A stretch of 64,000 nt of DNA from Shewanella sediminis HAW-EB3 (GTDB taxonomy: Bacteria; Pseudomonadota; Gammaproteobacteria; Enterobacterales; Shewanellaceae). The position numbers were made by a program, and so were the translations under genes. The DNA is taken from the NCBI RefSeq assembly GCF_000018025.1, contig NC_009831.1:4712001-4776000 (forward strand), in the 5' to 3' direction. Positions 45,855-55,916 of this stretch are shown in pieces. Position 1 is the stretch's first letter; each line of letters begins with the position of its first letter. The notes under the pieces were generated by a model. It was not told the origin of the DNA, searched no databases, and saw nothing but the letters and a program-made list of their open reading frames with translations.

Positions 45855-47777
45855 TTACTCGAACGGATAGCCTTCTACATTCTCGAGCCAGGAGGTCACA
45901 GTCTCGATGTTATTCTCAGAAACCTGACCAAACTTGAGGTCCAGATAGCCATTGTTATTCATATCCTCCAGACCGATAAAGTCATCTCGGATAGTGTCAT
46001 ATGATTCAGTGGATATGAGCACCCGCTTATCTGACCCGGCTAGCGTGTAACTATAGAAGCGATCCTTTTGATAATAGTCTTCTTCATAGTAACTAAGCTT
46101 AGTGAACTCATCTAACTGCTCATCTTGATTCAAATCCGCTGCATAAGACTCTGATCCATAGTTGAAAAATAGATCACTATAGTAACTTTCTAACACCTCG
46201 GTATTAGGCTCGCCCTCTTGGTCCAGCGTTAAGTGAAGCTTATAGTCTGGGATAAATATACCTACATCTTTGTAGGTTTCGGTTACTCCTACCCACTCAA
46301 GCGTTCCATCATCATGAATATCTTCCTGATACACCTCCCTGAAAAACATAGGAAAAGCAGATAATTTAGTGTAATCACCACTAATGGTACTCACCCTATT
46401 ATGAAAATTCGAGGGACCGTAAATACTGGATTCTCGGTTCTCAATCAACAGTTCATCGACACCTTGTCCGCTCAAATCACCCACAGCCAAGGTAACCAAG
46501 ACACAGTCCAGGCACTCCACAACTTCGAACTCATCTGTCTTTTTAAGCTCCTCTCCCTTAGCATCGAAGATAAGTGCCTTAATATAATCAGTTGCTAGGC
46601 CGGTTGAAATCTGCTGTCCATCGATTCGAATCGCCATAGACAAGATGCCATTTGCCTCGGTGAGGCGATAATCTTTTGCACTATAACCGATATCTATAAG
46701 CTCCTTCTCATCGAAAGAATGGCTCGATGAATTATAAGTTAGCGAAATGAGGGTTCCAACATACCCAGGACCTACTGCCAGCACTAGCTCGGGGATGCCA
46801 TTTTTATCGAGATCGATAAGCTCCGAATACTCGGTAAGAACTTGGTTTTCAATTACAACTGACTCGGTATAGATGGTTTTTCCGGCAGAGTCGATATCCG
46901 ACAGATAAAAATAGAGCGTATCTGAGTAGGTACAGAAAACATCATCGACACCATTCTGGTTGTAGTCGAAATAATTCTTGACCGTATTCTCGCGACTGAG
47001 GCAGTTATCGATAACCTCTAAACTATTAATAGTTGCTGCAGTTATTGTAGCCTGCATTTCTGCGCTAACAATGTGCTCCGGCCATGAAGTCAGTTTCTGG
47101 ATGGGTTGAACGATAATCGTCTTGTCAAAGTCGATGCTGGTGCTCCCATCTGACACAGTTAGCGTCAGCAGCAAATCTTCGGTGATCCCCTCGCCGCGAA
47201 TACGTTCGGGCTCAGCATTAGGATCATACTCTTCCGTCAGCTCTTTAGCGGCAAAAAAACGTACCCGATTAGGCGCAATAATGGTAAGAGGATATTGACT
47301 AATTCCCCAGCCATAGATGATATCGGTAGAGGCGATATTTAGCAGATTAGCTTCTGTGTCCACATATCGCTGGGATATCGCATCGAAGGGCTGTGTAAAG
47401 CTCACATCCAACGCTGGCACGGTAAAGGTCGATGACTCGGACGCTTGATTGCCATGGCTATCGGTAGCCACTAAGGTCACTGTGTAAGCTGTATCGACCG
47501 AGGTCAGCGGAATTTGATAACTCAGCTCGTTAACATCGACCACTTCCATATCGAGCCCGGCATCGGAACTCAGGTGCCAGAGTAGAGAAACTGTGTCATT
47601 TTCAGGATCGGTAACTTGAGCGGTAATGGTTACCTGCTCGAGAGAGAGCGCAGATGATGGCGCTTGCAGCTCAATGACTGGCGGAAGGTTGACCTCCTCT
47701 GTGTTATCGTCTGAACCCGAGCAACCCAATAAAATAAAACTGATAAAGACTAATGCAAACCTGCAATATATCAGCAT
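45855..47777 (-). CDS. VCBS/FG-GAP-like lipoprotein, copy 2
   Basis: This 640-residue paralogue of the preceding gene has the same lipobox (LLGC) and domain order. It has propeller-type calcium loops DYNQNGVDD, DLDKNGIPE, DIHDDGTLE, DLNQDEQLD and DMNNNGYLD. The first about 65 residues and the region upstream of the start are almost the same as in copy 1, whereas the remainder is clearly diverged. This pattern indicates duplication with later divergence of the exposed part or gene conversion at the 5' end. It is preceded by about 400 bp of repeat-rich DNA. Confidence 0.8.
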   Translation of the reverse strand: MLIYCRFALVFISFILLGCSGSDDNTEEVNLPPVIELQAPSSALSLEQVTITAQVTDPENDTVSLLWHLSSDAGLDMEVVDVNELSYQIPLTSVDTAYTVTLVATDSHGNQASESSTFTVPALDVSFTQPFDAISQRYVDTEANLLNIASTDIIYGWGISQYPLTIIAPNRVRFFAAKELTEEYDPNAEPERIRGEGITEDLLLTLTVSDGSTSIDFDKTIIVQPIQKLTSWPEHIVSAEMQATITAATINSLEVIDNCLSRENTVKNYFDYNQNGVDDVFCTYSDTLYFYLSDIDSAGKTIYTESVVIENQVLTEYSELIDLDKNGIPELVLAVGPGYVGTLISLTYNSSSHSFDEKELIDIGYSAKDYRLTEANGILSMAIRIDGQQISTGLATDYIKALIFDAKGEELKKTDEFEVVECLDCVLVTLAVGDLSGQGVDELLIENRESSIYGPSNFHNRVSTISGDYTKLSAFPMFFREVYQEDIHDDGTLEWVGVTETYKDVGIFIPDYKLHLTLDQEGEPNTEVLESYYSDLFFNYGSESYAADLNQDEQLDEFTKLSYYEEDYYQKDRFYSYTLAGSDKRVLISTESYDTIRDDFIGLEDMNNNGYLDLKFGQVSENNIETVTSWLENVEGYPFE

Positions 47778-47969
47778 GTTATGACTCCCTTCTTAACAAG
47801 ATTATTGCTGGATAATATCTGACCAAGTATATGTTTACAATGAATATCGATAGAAAAAGTAACGATACTTTTGGTTACAACTAAATGTTGAAATCAGCTG
47901 TAAGATGAAAGGTTTAAGCCTTAAGTCTGGAAAACAAAAAGCAAAAAATAAACACTCAGATGTAAACGC

Positions 47970-48042
47970 GGCAGTGACCTTCGACAGCAGGGAGGCTGTC
48001 GCAGAGCCCACAGGGATTGTGCTTGCGGCGTGTCACTGAAGT
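47970..48042. repeat. Nested inverted repeat element
   Basis: Outer arms CAGTGAC (near 47973) and GTCACTG (near 48032) enclose an inner hairpin CGACAGC-AGGGAG-GCTGTCG and a segment AGCCCACAGGG. The form suggests a dispersed palindromic unit, or a small folded RNA. Single copy in the window. Confidence 0.55.
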
Positions 48043-48150
48043 GTTTGCACATTAAGCCAGCCGCAGGCTATAGATAAATTTAAAGTAAAAGGCTTCAGAA
48101 GGCTAACCCAATACGCATTCAGCCCAATGAAACCAAACAAAAATACTTAA

Positions 48151-48174
48151 AGGGCTTGTTATTCGACAAGCCCT
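48151..48174 (-). terminator. Terminator of mrcB
   Basis: Perfect 9-bp stem AGGGCTTGT / ACAAGCCCT, loop TATTCG, just 9 bp after the mrcB stop; read leftward followed by TTTAAG, so T-run is weak. Confidence 0.7.
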
Positions 48175-48182
48175 CCCCACTC

Positions 48183-50546
48183 TTATCCACCCGTGAGCTT
48201 CTGCCACCAGGAAAGGGGCTCGCCGCAGTTCTTCGCCGGGTGGTAACTGGACTCCAGCGCTGGCAGTGCAATCGAGTTCTCGCAGCCCGCCTGCTTGGCT
48301 ACACCGGTGGTGCGCTCGAAATGACCGTTAACAACGCCATTGATCGGCGTTCTTCTCAGACTGATAGGCGGCCTGTCACCTAAGAAGTCCTGATACACGG
48401 CCATGGCGCCGCTGCTGCCATAGAGCTTCGTCTTGCCGTTGTCATCACGGCCAACCCAGATTGCGGCGACATTACGCTCATCGAAACCGGCAAACCAGGA
48501 GTCCCGGGAGTCATTACTGGTTCCGGTCTTGCCTGCCAGTGTGGTGCGCGGGAAGGCTTTGCCCAGTCTGGAGGCGGTGCCTGAGTCCACCACCTGTGTC
48601 ATCGCATACTGCACCAGATAGTTAGTTGCAGGATCCAGTGCCTGAACAGGTGTTATCGGCGATGCCGGCAACGGATTATTATCCATATCCAACACCGAAG
48701 TGATCGAGCTTAGCTTTCGGTAACGACCGTTGTCGGCGATGGTCTGAAATACCTGCGCTACCATCAAGGGAGAACCATTTACCGCGCCAAGCAACATAGA
48801 GGGATACTCAGGGATCTTATCCCGCCAACCCGCCTTATCTAATGTGGTCGCCACACTGCCCACACCGATAGCCATGCCTAAATTGACCGTAGGCACATTG
48901 ATCGATTTCTTAAAGGCGGTTAACAGGGGTACTTCTCCCCTGAACTGCTTATCCACATTCTTAGGCGACCAGCTTTTCCCCTGACCACTCTTGAGCGTGA
49001 TGGGCTGATCTTTTATCGGCGTCGCCAGGTTGTATTTGTCGCCATGACTCAGCGCCGTGGCATAGACGAATGGCTTTACCAAAGAACCGATAGGACGACG
49101 TATTTCTACGGCGCGGTTAAACCCTTTATATCCGGGTACCTTGTCGCCAACCATGGCGGCAATACCGGCAGAGTATTTGTCGGTAACAACCATACCTACC
49201 TGCAGAGATTTATCACTCTTGCCTAAGCGTGCCATGGTCTTCTTAACCGCTTTTTCCGCGGCTTCCTGAGCCATAGGATCGAGAGTGGTATAGACCTTTA
49301 TCCCGGACTGCTTAAGCAGAGAGTCACCGAAGCGTCTCGCCAGCTCATGCTGCACCACGGCAAAGAATGCCGGCAGCTTCTGGTGTACAGGCTTATCCGC
49401 TTTACGCAGCCCCAGAGGGGATTCGACCGCCGCCGTATACTGAGCGACATTGAGTTGATCCGCCTCCATCAATAGCCTCAAGACCAAGTCTCTTCGCTGC
49501 TGTGCTCTCTCAGGGTATCGCCATGGGTTGTAATAGGAGGGCCCCTTAATCACCGCCACCAGAAAGGCCTGTTGCGGCAAGGTCAGCTCGGCAATCGGGC
49601 GACCGAAGTAGAACTGAGAGGCCAGCCCCATACCGTGTACGCCACGAGCCTTATCTTGCCCCATATACACTTCATTGAGGTAGGCTTCTAAGATCTCATC
49701 CTTGTCATATCGGAAATCGATGATCACCGCCATCAAGGCTTCCCGAATTTTTCGCACCAGTGAGCGCTGACTGGAGAGGAAGAAGTTTTTAGCCAGCTGC
49801 TGAGTCAGGGTCGAGCCCCCCTGCACCGTCCTTCCGGCGCTGATGTTAACCATCAATGCCCTGACAATCGCAAACGGATTGACGCCATGATGCTCATAGA
49901 AGCTGCGATCTTCCACTAAGATAAGGGCATCGATAATCGGTTGTGGGATCTTTTGCGCCGGCACAAATAATCTGTCTTCACCATCCCCGGTAAGAATACG
50001 GTCGAGCAACACAGGTTCGAGATGAAAAACCGCTAACTGACGCCGATCTTTGCTTCTGGAAACCGAGCTGACACCCTGAGAGTCGAAGGTGATCATCACC
50101 CTCTGCTCCGCCTGAGAACCTTGTGGGTGCAGGAAGGGGCGGCGCCACAGATCGACCTTAGTTTTCGAGGCCGAAAACTCGCCGACCTGCCTCGGGTTAG
50201 TGACCTTGCGGTAACCGAGCAACTTAAGTTCTGCAATGAGCTGGTTATGACTCACCGCTGCGCCCGGATAGAGGGCCATGGAGCGGCTGAATACCTGTGC
50301 GGGCAGATGCCACTTCTGTCCCTCAAATTTGCGGGCGATGATCTGATCCAGATAGATCCCATAGATAAAAACCGCCGCTATCAGGATAAGCGCACACTTC
50401 CAGCTTATCGACCAGATACGACGTCCCCAGCCCGGAGATGATGGTTTCTTCGATGCGCGCTTTTTTCTTTTAGGCTTAGCTTTAGCCGCACTTTTTTTAG
50501 GGGCTGGCTTCTTAGCCGCTCTCTTTGTTGTCTCTTTCTGTGTCAT
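48183..50546 (-). CDS. mrcB: Penicillin-binding protein 1B (bifunctional)
   Basis: This 787-residue inner-membrane peptidoglycan synthase has a Lys-rich cytoplasmic tail and one TM helix (CALILIAAVFIYGIYL, about 52-67), then a UB2H-like domain. The GT51 domain has EDRSFYEHHG and GGSTLTQQLAKN. The transpeptidase has S-x-x-K (SLVKPF), SIN (KKSINVPT) and KTGT (LAGKTGTSND). It polymerises glycan strands and cross-links peptides in the periplasm. Adjacent to hrpB as in E. coli. Confidence 0.95.
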   Translation of the reverse strand: MTQKETTKRAAKKPAPKKSAAKAKPKRKKRASKKPSSPGWGRRIWSISWKCALILIAAVFIYGIYLDQIIARKFEGQKWHLPAQVFSRSMALYPGAAVSHNQLIAELKLLGYRKVTNPRQVGEFSASKTKVDLWRRPFLHPQGSQAEQRVMITFDSQGVSSVSRSKDRRQLAVFHLEPVLLDRILTGDGEDRLFVPAQKIPQPIIDALILVEDRSFYEHHGVNPFAIVRALMVNISAGRTVQGGSTLTQQLAKNFFLSSQRSLVRKIREALMAVIIDFRYDKDEILEAYLNEVYMGQDKARGVHGMGLASQFYFGRPIAELTLPQQAFLVAVIKGPSYYNPWRYPERAQQRRDLVLRLLMEADQLNVAQYTAAVESPLGLRKADKPVHQKLPAFFAVVQHELARRFGDSLLKQSGIKVYTTLDPMAQEAAEKAVKKTMARLGKSDKSLQVGMVVTDKYSAGIAAMVGDKVPGYKGFNRAVEIRRPIGSLVKPFVYATALSHGDKYNLATPIKDQPITLKSGQGKSWSPKNVDKQFRGEVPLLTAFKKSINVPTVNLGMAIGVGSVATTLDKAGWRDKIPEYPSMLLGAVNGSPLMVAQVFQTIADNGRYRKLSSITSVLDMDNNPLPASPITPVQALDPATNYLVQYAMTQVVDSGTASRLGKAFPRTTLAGKTGTSNDSRDSWFAGFDERNVAAIWVGRDDNGKTKLYGSSGAMAVYQDFLGDRPPISLRRTPINGVVNGHFERTTGVAKQAGCENSIALPALESSYHPAKNCGEPLSWWQKLTGG

Positions 50547-50714
50547 CTTTATTCCGATAAATCGATTTCAGCGGCCAGGTTCCAGCCACTGAGTCATTTG
50601 TAATTGGTATCACTTTCTAATCAAGCGGTATCCCGGGGAGCTCTTTCCCTGGCGCCGGGAGCTCAATATAACGGACGCTCACCTCATCATCATTCAGGTG
50701 CAAGAGTCACTATC

Positions 50715-53282
50715 CTAACTCTTTGCGCTTAACGTCTTTTTCTTGGTAAAACGAGTCGGTAAGGTATTGGCAGGATCGTCGGGCCAAAGGTGTTTGGGAT
50801 ACCTTCCTTTCATCTCTTTTTTTACCTCGACATAGGGTCCTTGCCAAAAACTGGCAAGATCGGCCGTTAACGCCAAGGGTCTTCGGGCCGGAGATAGCAA
50901 CTCCATCGTCACTATGAGTCTGCCATTGGCCAAAACCGGGCTTTGTGCCATTCCCAGCGCCTCTTGCAGCCTGACACTGAGCAGGGCTCTGCCTGCGTCA
51001 TCATAAGTTATCTTCGCCTTCGTACCCGTCGCCATCGGCCAGTGGCAAGGAAACAGCGTATCCAGCCTGCGCTGTCTATCCCATCCGAGGAGATTGAGCA
51101 GCAGAGTATAACAGTCGAGAGCCTTCAGTTGTGACAAGCTTCTGACATCATTTAAATAGGGACTCAACCAATCATTGAGACTTGCCAGCAGGCTGGCATT
51201 ACCAAAGTCGGGCCAGCCATGCTCGCCGTCGAGTGCTGCCGCTAGCTTCACCCTGTTTTGTAGCTGCAACCACTTATCATCCATATTGAGCAGACCCAGC
51301 CCCTTAGCGAGGAGCTGTTCGATGATGGCGGCTTTTATCTGTTCCGGATCAGGCTTCTTAGATGCTGTCTTGCTCAGCACTATCTGACCGATACATCTCT
51401 GAGTCTCGGCGAAGAAGCGTCCTTTCGACTCATCCCAGCCACAATAGTCTTTGGTCGACACTAAAAATGAGAGCTGCTCCTTAAACGCCGCACTGTCAAT
51501 CTCGGCGGCAAGGTAAACCCGGCCGGACGTTCTGCCTTCACTCTCCTGAAAATCTGCAACCACCAGCCAATCCACATGAGAGAGAGGATCGTTATCGGGC
51601 AGGATCACCCCGGTACCGTTGGCCAGTTGATAACCCGACACTCCCCGGCTTTTCGCGATACGATCGGGAAACGCTAACGCGAGCAGGAAAGCGATATCAG
51701 AGCTGGCGGCGCCGGCAACAATCTCAGACAAAGGCATAGTAACCTTAAGTTTTTTCATCCATAAGCGTACCTGCTGACCAGATTCCCCTTGACCGGCCTC
51801 TCTTAAATAATTGCCAATATCGGTGCCGTGACGGGAGCGGGAGCGAGACTCTAAGACACCGGCCAATAAGCAGGCTAAGCCCGCGAGTTCATTTGATCCG
51901 GTCTTTGTCGATAGAGACTTGGCCTTGAGTAACATATGCGCCAACCTGGGATGACAGCCTAACTCGTAGGCTTGCCTTCCATGAGTCGTAATTTTTCTGC
52001 GTTCATCGACCACGTCGAGCATCTGTAGTAACTGCCAGGCTACCGATTCATTTGCCTTTGAGGGCTGAGTTAACAGGGGAAGCTCTGAGAGTGACTTCAC
52101 TCCCCAACACGCTCCGTCGTGCACCATAGGAATAAGATCGGTATGCAGGATCTCGGGCTCATCGGCCTTTAATAGCCTGCCCTGCTCCTCCTGACTCCAG
52201 AGGCGCAGAGAGTGCCCCGGAACCAAACGCCCCGCACGACCGCTACGCTGGGCAGCTGAAGCTTGGCTGATACGTTTGAGTGACAGTTTGGTCACACCCG
52301 TTCTGGGGTTAAAGCTGGCCTGCCGCTTATATCCACTGTCGACCACCATAGTGATCCCTTCGATGGTCAGACTCGACTCGGCCACATTGGTTGAGAGCAC
52401 TATTTTACGTTTACCATCGTCTGCTGCGGCTATGGCTCTATCTTGCGCCTTTGCGGGTAAACTACCGTAGAGCGGACAGAGTGAGAATTGATTCAAATCC
52501 AATCGGCTCGCTAAGAAGTCGTGCAAGCGCATGATCTCCCCCTGGCCGGGCAGAAATGCAAGCAGTGAGCCTTTAGATGTGTCATCAACCAAGGCATTAT
52601 CGTTCTTGAGCAAGTCCAGTATGCTTCGCCCCATGTGCTCTATCCAATGGGAGTGGGACTGATGTTGGGATCTGTTTTTCGAAGCGGAAGCGGCGTTATA
52701 GGCGATATCGACAGGAAAGCTGCGCCCCTCGCTCTTCAGGGAGATGGCCTCGGGCATGACTCTGTGCAGTGGCAGACCCGAAAGCGTCGCCGACATGGCT
52801 AAGATCTTAAGATCTTCCCGAAACGTTCCCTGGATTTCAAGGGCCAAAGCCAGCCCGAGATCTGTGGTCAGGTGGCGTTCATGGATCTCATCGAAGATGA
52901 TCAACCCTATCCCCTCTAACTCGGGATCTTGCTGGATCATTCGGGTCAAAATACCTTCGGTGACGATCTCCAGCTTAGTCGTCGCCCTGCTGCGTGACTC
53001 CCCTCGGACCCTGAAGCCTATCTCTTCACCGATAGCACAGCCTCGCTGGCTCGCAATATAGTGAGCCACACTTCTCGCCGCCACACGTCTGGGCTCCAGC
53101 ATCAATATCTTACCTTTTATCTCTGACCAATCGAGCATGGCCAAAGGCAGTGCAGTAGATTTACCTGCGCCGGTAGGAGCTTCGAGAATGACTTGATTAT
53201 GCTGACCAAAAGCCCTACGCAGAGGGTTGAGCAGGCTATGTACGGGTAACTGTTCCAAGGAGATGACATCTGAATTACACAC
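50715..53282 (-). CDS. hrpB: ATP-dependent DEAH-box helicase HrpB
   Basis: This 855-residue superfamily-2 helicase has Walker A (APTGAGKST), the DEIH box (IFDEIHERHL), SATL (motif III), and RSGRAGRLVPG (motif VI), with a C-terminal HrpB-specific region. Length is close to E. coli HrpB (about 820). It probably unwinds RNA; the exact role is unknown. The start is a GTG without a strong SD, so an internal start cannot be excluded. It is divergent from thpR. Confidence 0.93.
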   Translation of the reverse strand: MCNSDVISLEQLPVHSLLNPLRRAFGQHNQVILEAPTGAGKSTALPLAMLDWSEIKGKILMLEPRRVAARSVAHYIASQRGCAIGEEIGFRVRGESRSRATTKLEIVTEGILTRMIQQDPELEGIGLIIFDEIHERHLTTDLGLALALEIQGTFREDLKILAMSATLSGLPLHRVMPEAISLKSEGRSFPVDIAYNAASASKNRSQHQSHSHWIEHMGRSILDLLKNDNALVDDTSKGSLLAFLPGQGEIMRLHDFLASRLDLNQFSLCPLYGSLPAKAQDRAIAAADDGKRKIVLSTNVAESSLTIEGITMVVDSGYKRQASFNPRTGVTKLSLKRISQASAAQRSGRAGRLVPGHSLRLWSQEEQGRLLKADEPEILHTDLIPMVHDGACWGVKSLSELPLLTQPSKANESVAWQLLQMLDVVDERRKITTHGRQAYELGCHPRLAHMLLKAKSLSTKTGSNELAGLACLLAGVLESRSRSRHGTDIGNYLREAGQGESGQQVRLWMKKLKVTMPLSEIVAGAASSDIAFLLALAFPDRIAKSRGVSGYQLANGTGVILPDNDPLSHVDWLVVADFQESEGRTSGRVYLAAEIDSAAFKEQLSFLVSTKDYCGWDESKGRFFAETQRCIGQIVLSKTASKKPDPEQIKAAIIEQLLAKGLGLLNMDDKWLQLQNRVKLAAALDGEHGWPDFGNASLLASLNDWLSPYLNDVRSLSQLKALDCYTLLLNLLGWDRQRRLDTLFPCHWPMATGTKAKITYDDAGRALLSVRLQEALGMAQSPVLANGRLIVTMELLSPARRPLALTADLASFWQGPYVEVKKEMKGRYPKHLWPDDPANTLPTRFTKKKTLSAKS

Positions 53283-53584
53283 TGCGAACCAGTGTACTAG
53301 GAATGGGACTTATACCCAAGTGTCTGAGCTATAATCCAAGAGTATCCGAAAGCTCTCCCCTACCGGATAGCCTTATGACACAAGGCCTAGGTTAACCAAT
53401 TTAGTCTCTCTGGCGAAACTAGTGAATGTAGCGACAATCGACGCTATGAAGCGTCATCTGCGAAGGGGTTATGTCATTCACCCATAAAGCCATATGATTT
53501 TGCTACAATTAACGACAAAAGAATTAAGTCTTAGAAAACTATTTAAGGTTAATAAAGCGAGTTCTTTCAGATGGAGCGGCTAAC
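53283..53584. other. Divergent promoter region hrpB / thpR (302 bp)
   Basis: No ORF of interest. A TACAAT hexamer near 53502 could be the -10 of thpR. TGGAGCGG near 53571-53579 is the ribosome binding site region. Confidence 0.4.
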
Positions 53585-54259
53585 ATGAAAAGATTATTTT
53601 TAGGCATATCACCCAATGCGCTGCAGCTCGAACAACTGCTCAAGATCCAGGCCGCCCTTTTCGAAGCTGGTGATAAAGAGAGGACTTTGGTGGGGCGAGA
53701 TGCCGACAAAAACTCTGGTAGCCATCAATACACATGCGTCGGTCGCAGGGTCAACAAGCAGAATTTTCACATGACGCTCGCCTTCTTAGGAGCCGTCAGC
53801 GATGAGATGCAAGCGCAACTGGAGTCGACACTGGACAGCTTCTACGCCATCAACGCCAGCCAATGGCCCTCCTTCGATGTAACATTAGATACACTGACGC
53901 TCTGGCGAAAACCTCAGGTGCTCTGTCTGTCGGGAAAAGCGGATGACCCGAATCTGCAAATAGCAGTAGACAGATGCAGATATGCCGCTAAAGAGGCTGG
54001 GCTTTTCAGCGGTAAAACAAACAAGACTAAGACAAGTGATGAGCTTACCTTTACCCCACATATCACCCTATTTAGAAAAGCAAAGAGGATACCTGAGGAT
54101 CATCTGCCGCAAACGGGGTTATTACAGTCCGAATTAATGGAAAAGTCACTCATACCTGTGACACTCTCGCCACAGCAGATGCACCTCTACGAGTCGCTCA
54201 GCACAGCTAAGGGAGTTGAATATCGTATCTTGCGATCCTGGGCACTGGTTAAAGCCTAA
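53585..54259 (+). CDS. thpR: RNA 2',3'-cyclic phosphodiesterase ThpR (LigT)
   Basis: This 224-residue protein of the 2H phosphoesterase family has two H-x-T motifs: FHMTLAFLG and PHITLFRKA. Somewhat longer than E. coli ThpR (about 176), with an insertion near residues 30-55. It would open 2',3'-cyclic RNA ends to 2'-phosphates; it was also called RNA ligase. GGAG lies 8 bases before the ATG. Confidence 0.9.
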   Translation: MKRLFLGISPNALQLEQLLKIQAALFEAGDKERTLVGRDADKNSGSHQYTCVGRRVNKQNFHMTLAFLGAVSDEMQAQLESTLDSFYAINASQWPSFDVTLDTLTLWRKPQVLCLSGKADDPNLQIAVDRCRYAAKEAGLFSGKTNKTKTSDELTFTPHITLFRKAKRIPEDHLPQTGLLQSELMEKSLIPVTLSPQQMHLYESLSTAKGVEYRILRSWALVKA

Positions 54260-54287
54260 ATCTCTAAAACTATCAAAATGCTTACAT

Positions 54288-54323
54288 TAAAAGAGCCGGT
54301 ATCTTTTCAGACACCGGCTCTTT
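54288..54323. terminator. Bidirectional terminator thpR / pepB
   Basis: AAAAGAGCCGGT ... ACACCGGCTCTTTT: perfect GC-rich stem with A- and T-runs, between convergent gene ends. Confidence 0.9.
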
Positions 54324-54379
54324 TCATTTTGTTAAGGGTCACCGCTTACTCTATAGCGATAATACTTACGCTTAGTTTC

Positions 54380-55657
54380 TTAATCCTGCAGTAAATTTGC
54401 GATAGTCAGCACACCGTGTGTCGTTCCACCGGCAGCCCACAATGCATTGGCGCTATCGGCAAAAGCCGAGGCTAGATCCATATGCAACCAGTTAGCCTCA
54501 GGCGTAACAAAATGCCAAAGGAAGCCCGCTGCATTAGACGCTCCACCGGCACCGCCCCCTTTCATGGGGCGACTGTTAGCGGTATCGGCATAGGCCGATG
54601 GACACATCTCACGATGCCAGGGATCCAGTGGCAGCGGCCAAACTCGCTCACCCACTTCGGTCGCTTTGGCTTGCGCCATCGCCAACACTTCGCTTGATGG
54701 CGAGAAGATAGCGTTATAGTTAGTTCCCACTGCCATCAAGGCCGCACCAGTTAAGGTGGCCGCATCGATAATTAAAGAGGCGCCCGTTTCAGAAGCCGCC
54801 TGCAATCCATCGGCTAATACCAAACGTCCCTCAGCGTCAGTATTGACCACTTCGACAGAGACGCCATTCTTGTAAGTTAAGATGTCTCCTAACTTATAAG
54901 CATGACCACTGATCAGGTTTTCGGCGCAACAAAGGAACAATTTAACTCGCTTGTTCAAGCCTTGCTTCATCGCAAGCCCGAGCGCTGCCGCCACGGTAGC
55001 CGCGCCACCCATGTCGCATTTCATCCCTAGCATGCCTTCAGAGGCTTTAATGCTATAACCACCAGAGTCAAACGTGATCCCCTTACCGACCAAGGCCACA
55101 GATACCGGAGCATCATCCCCCAAAGGGTTATAATCAAGCTCTAACATAGCCGGTGCCCGCTCACTTCCGCGACCAACGGCATGGATCCCAACCCACTTCT
55201 CTTCGAGCAGCTCGGCACCTTCGATGATGCGGTAAGTCACCTTCTCTCCGCCTATCTCAGATAACCAATGGGCGGCAAGTATAGCCAACTTCACAGGCGC
55301 AAGGTTTTCAGGCGTTTCATTGATCAATTGTCGGGCAAAGCTGGCACTGTCGAGTCTGTTTTTAAGTTCGACTTGTGTTGCCTCATCCCCGGTCCAACGG
55401 ATATCAGAATTAGACTTTGCCGTGGCGAACCCTTGAGCAAAAGCCCACTGAGAATGCAGATCCCACAACTCGCCCTCTAATGAAAGTGAAGCGATGCCTT
55501 GGCTACGCAGTTTACGCGCGGCTTTCTGAACTTGTCTTAGCTCATCTCCACCTTGCAGGTGAATAACCGCCTGATCATTTTGAAATGTCACATCGGCTTT
55601 ACCCCAGTGAGCAGCTGGAGCCTCTTTACTAAGGCTTACTTTCATTAACTCTGTCAT
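54380..55657 (-). CDS. pepB: Aminopeptidase PepB (M17 family)
   Basis: This 425-residue leucyl-aminopeptidase-family enzyme is close in length to E. coli PepB (427). It has the metal-binding signature NTDAEGRLVLADGL and the catalytic Lys region GKGITFDSGGYSIK, with the C-terminal active-site segment ATLTGA. It cleaves N-terminal residues from peptides using two metal ions in the cytoplasm. GGAAGGA precedes the ATG. In E. coli, pepB is elsewhere, so it appears inserted between thpR and sfsA. Confidence 0.93.
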   Translation of the reverse strand: MTELMKVSLSKEAPAAHWGKADVTFQNDQAVIHLQGGDELRQVQKAARKLRSQGIASLSLEGELWDLHSQWAFAQGFATAKSNSDIRWTGDEATQVELKNRLDSASFARQLINETPENLAPVKLAILAAHWLSEIGGEKVTYRIIEGAELLEEKWVGIHAVGRGSERAPAMLELDYNPLGDDAPVSVALVGKGITFDSGGYSIKASEGMLGMKCDMGGAATVAAALGLAMKQGLNKRVKLFLCCAENLISGHAYKLGDILTYKNGVSVEVVNTDAEGRLVLADGLQAASETGASLIIDAATLTGAALMAVGTNYNAIFSPSSEVLAMAQAKATEVGERVWPLPLDPWHREMCPSAYADTANSRPMKGGGAGGASNAAGFLWHFVTPEANWLHMDLASAFADSANALWAAGGTTHGVLTIANLLQD

Positions 55658-55916
55658 GCCTAATCCTTCCTTTTATGCATCTTTTATAATTAGATTCTTA
55701 CCCGAGCGACCTAAATAGCCAGATATTGCTTTGTCCGAAGTGTACTGCAAAGAAGTCGATACCGAAAGCGGTCACAATTGATAGCGTGGAGCGAAACAGG
55801 CAAACAGCTCTCGATAGAAAAACTTCCACCTTACTTAAGGAGAAAGACACATACTCGGACCAATAAGCTGATAATCTAACATCATCTGATATTCCTTATG
55901 AGACCAGACCAAACTC

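Noticed and set aside
43585..47860. Assembly duplication of one lipoprotein gene
   Set aside because: The copies differ clearly over most of their length, so they are true paralogues.
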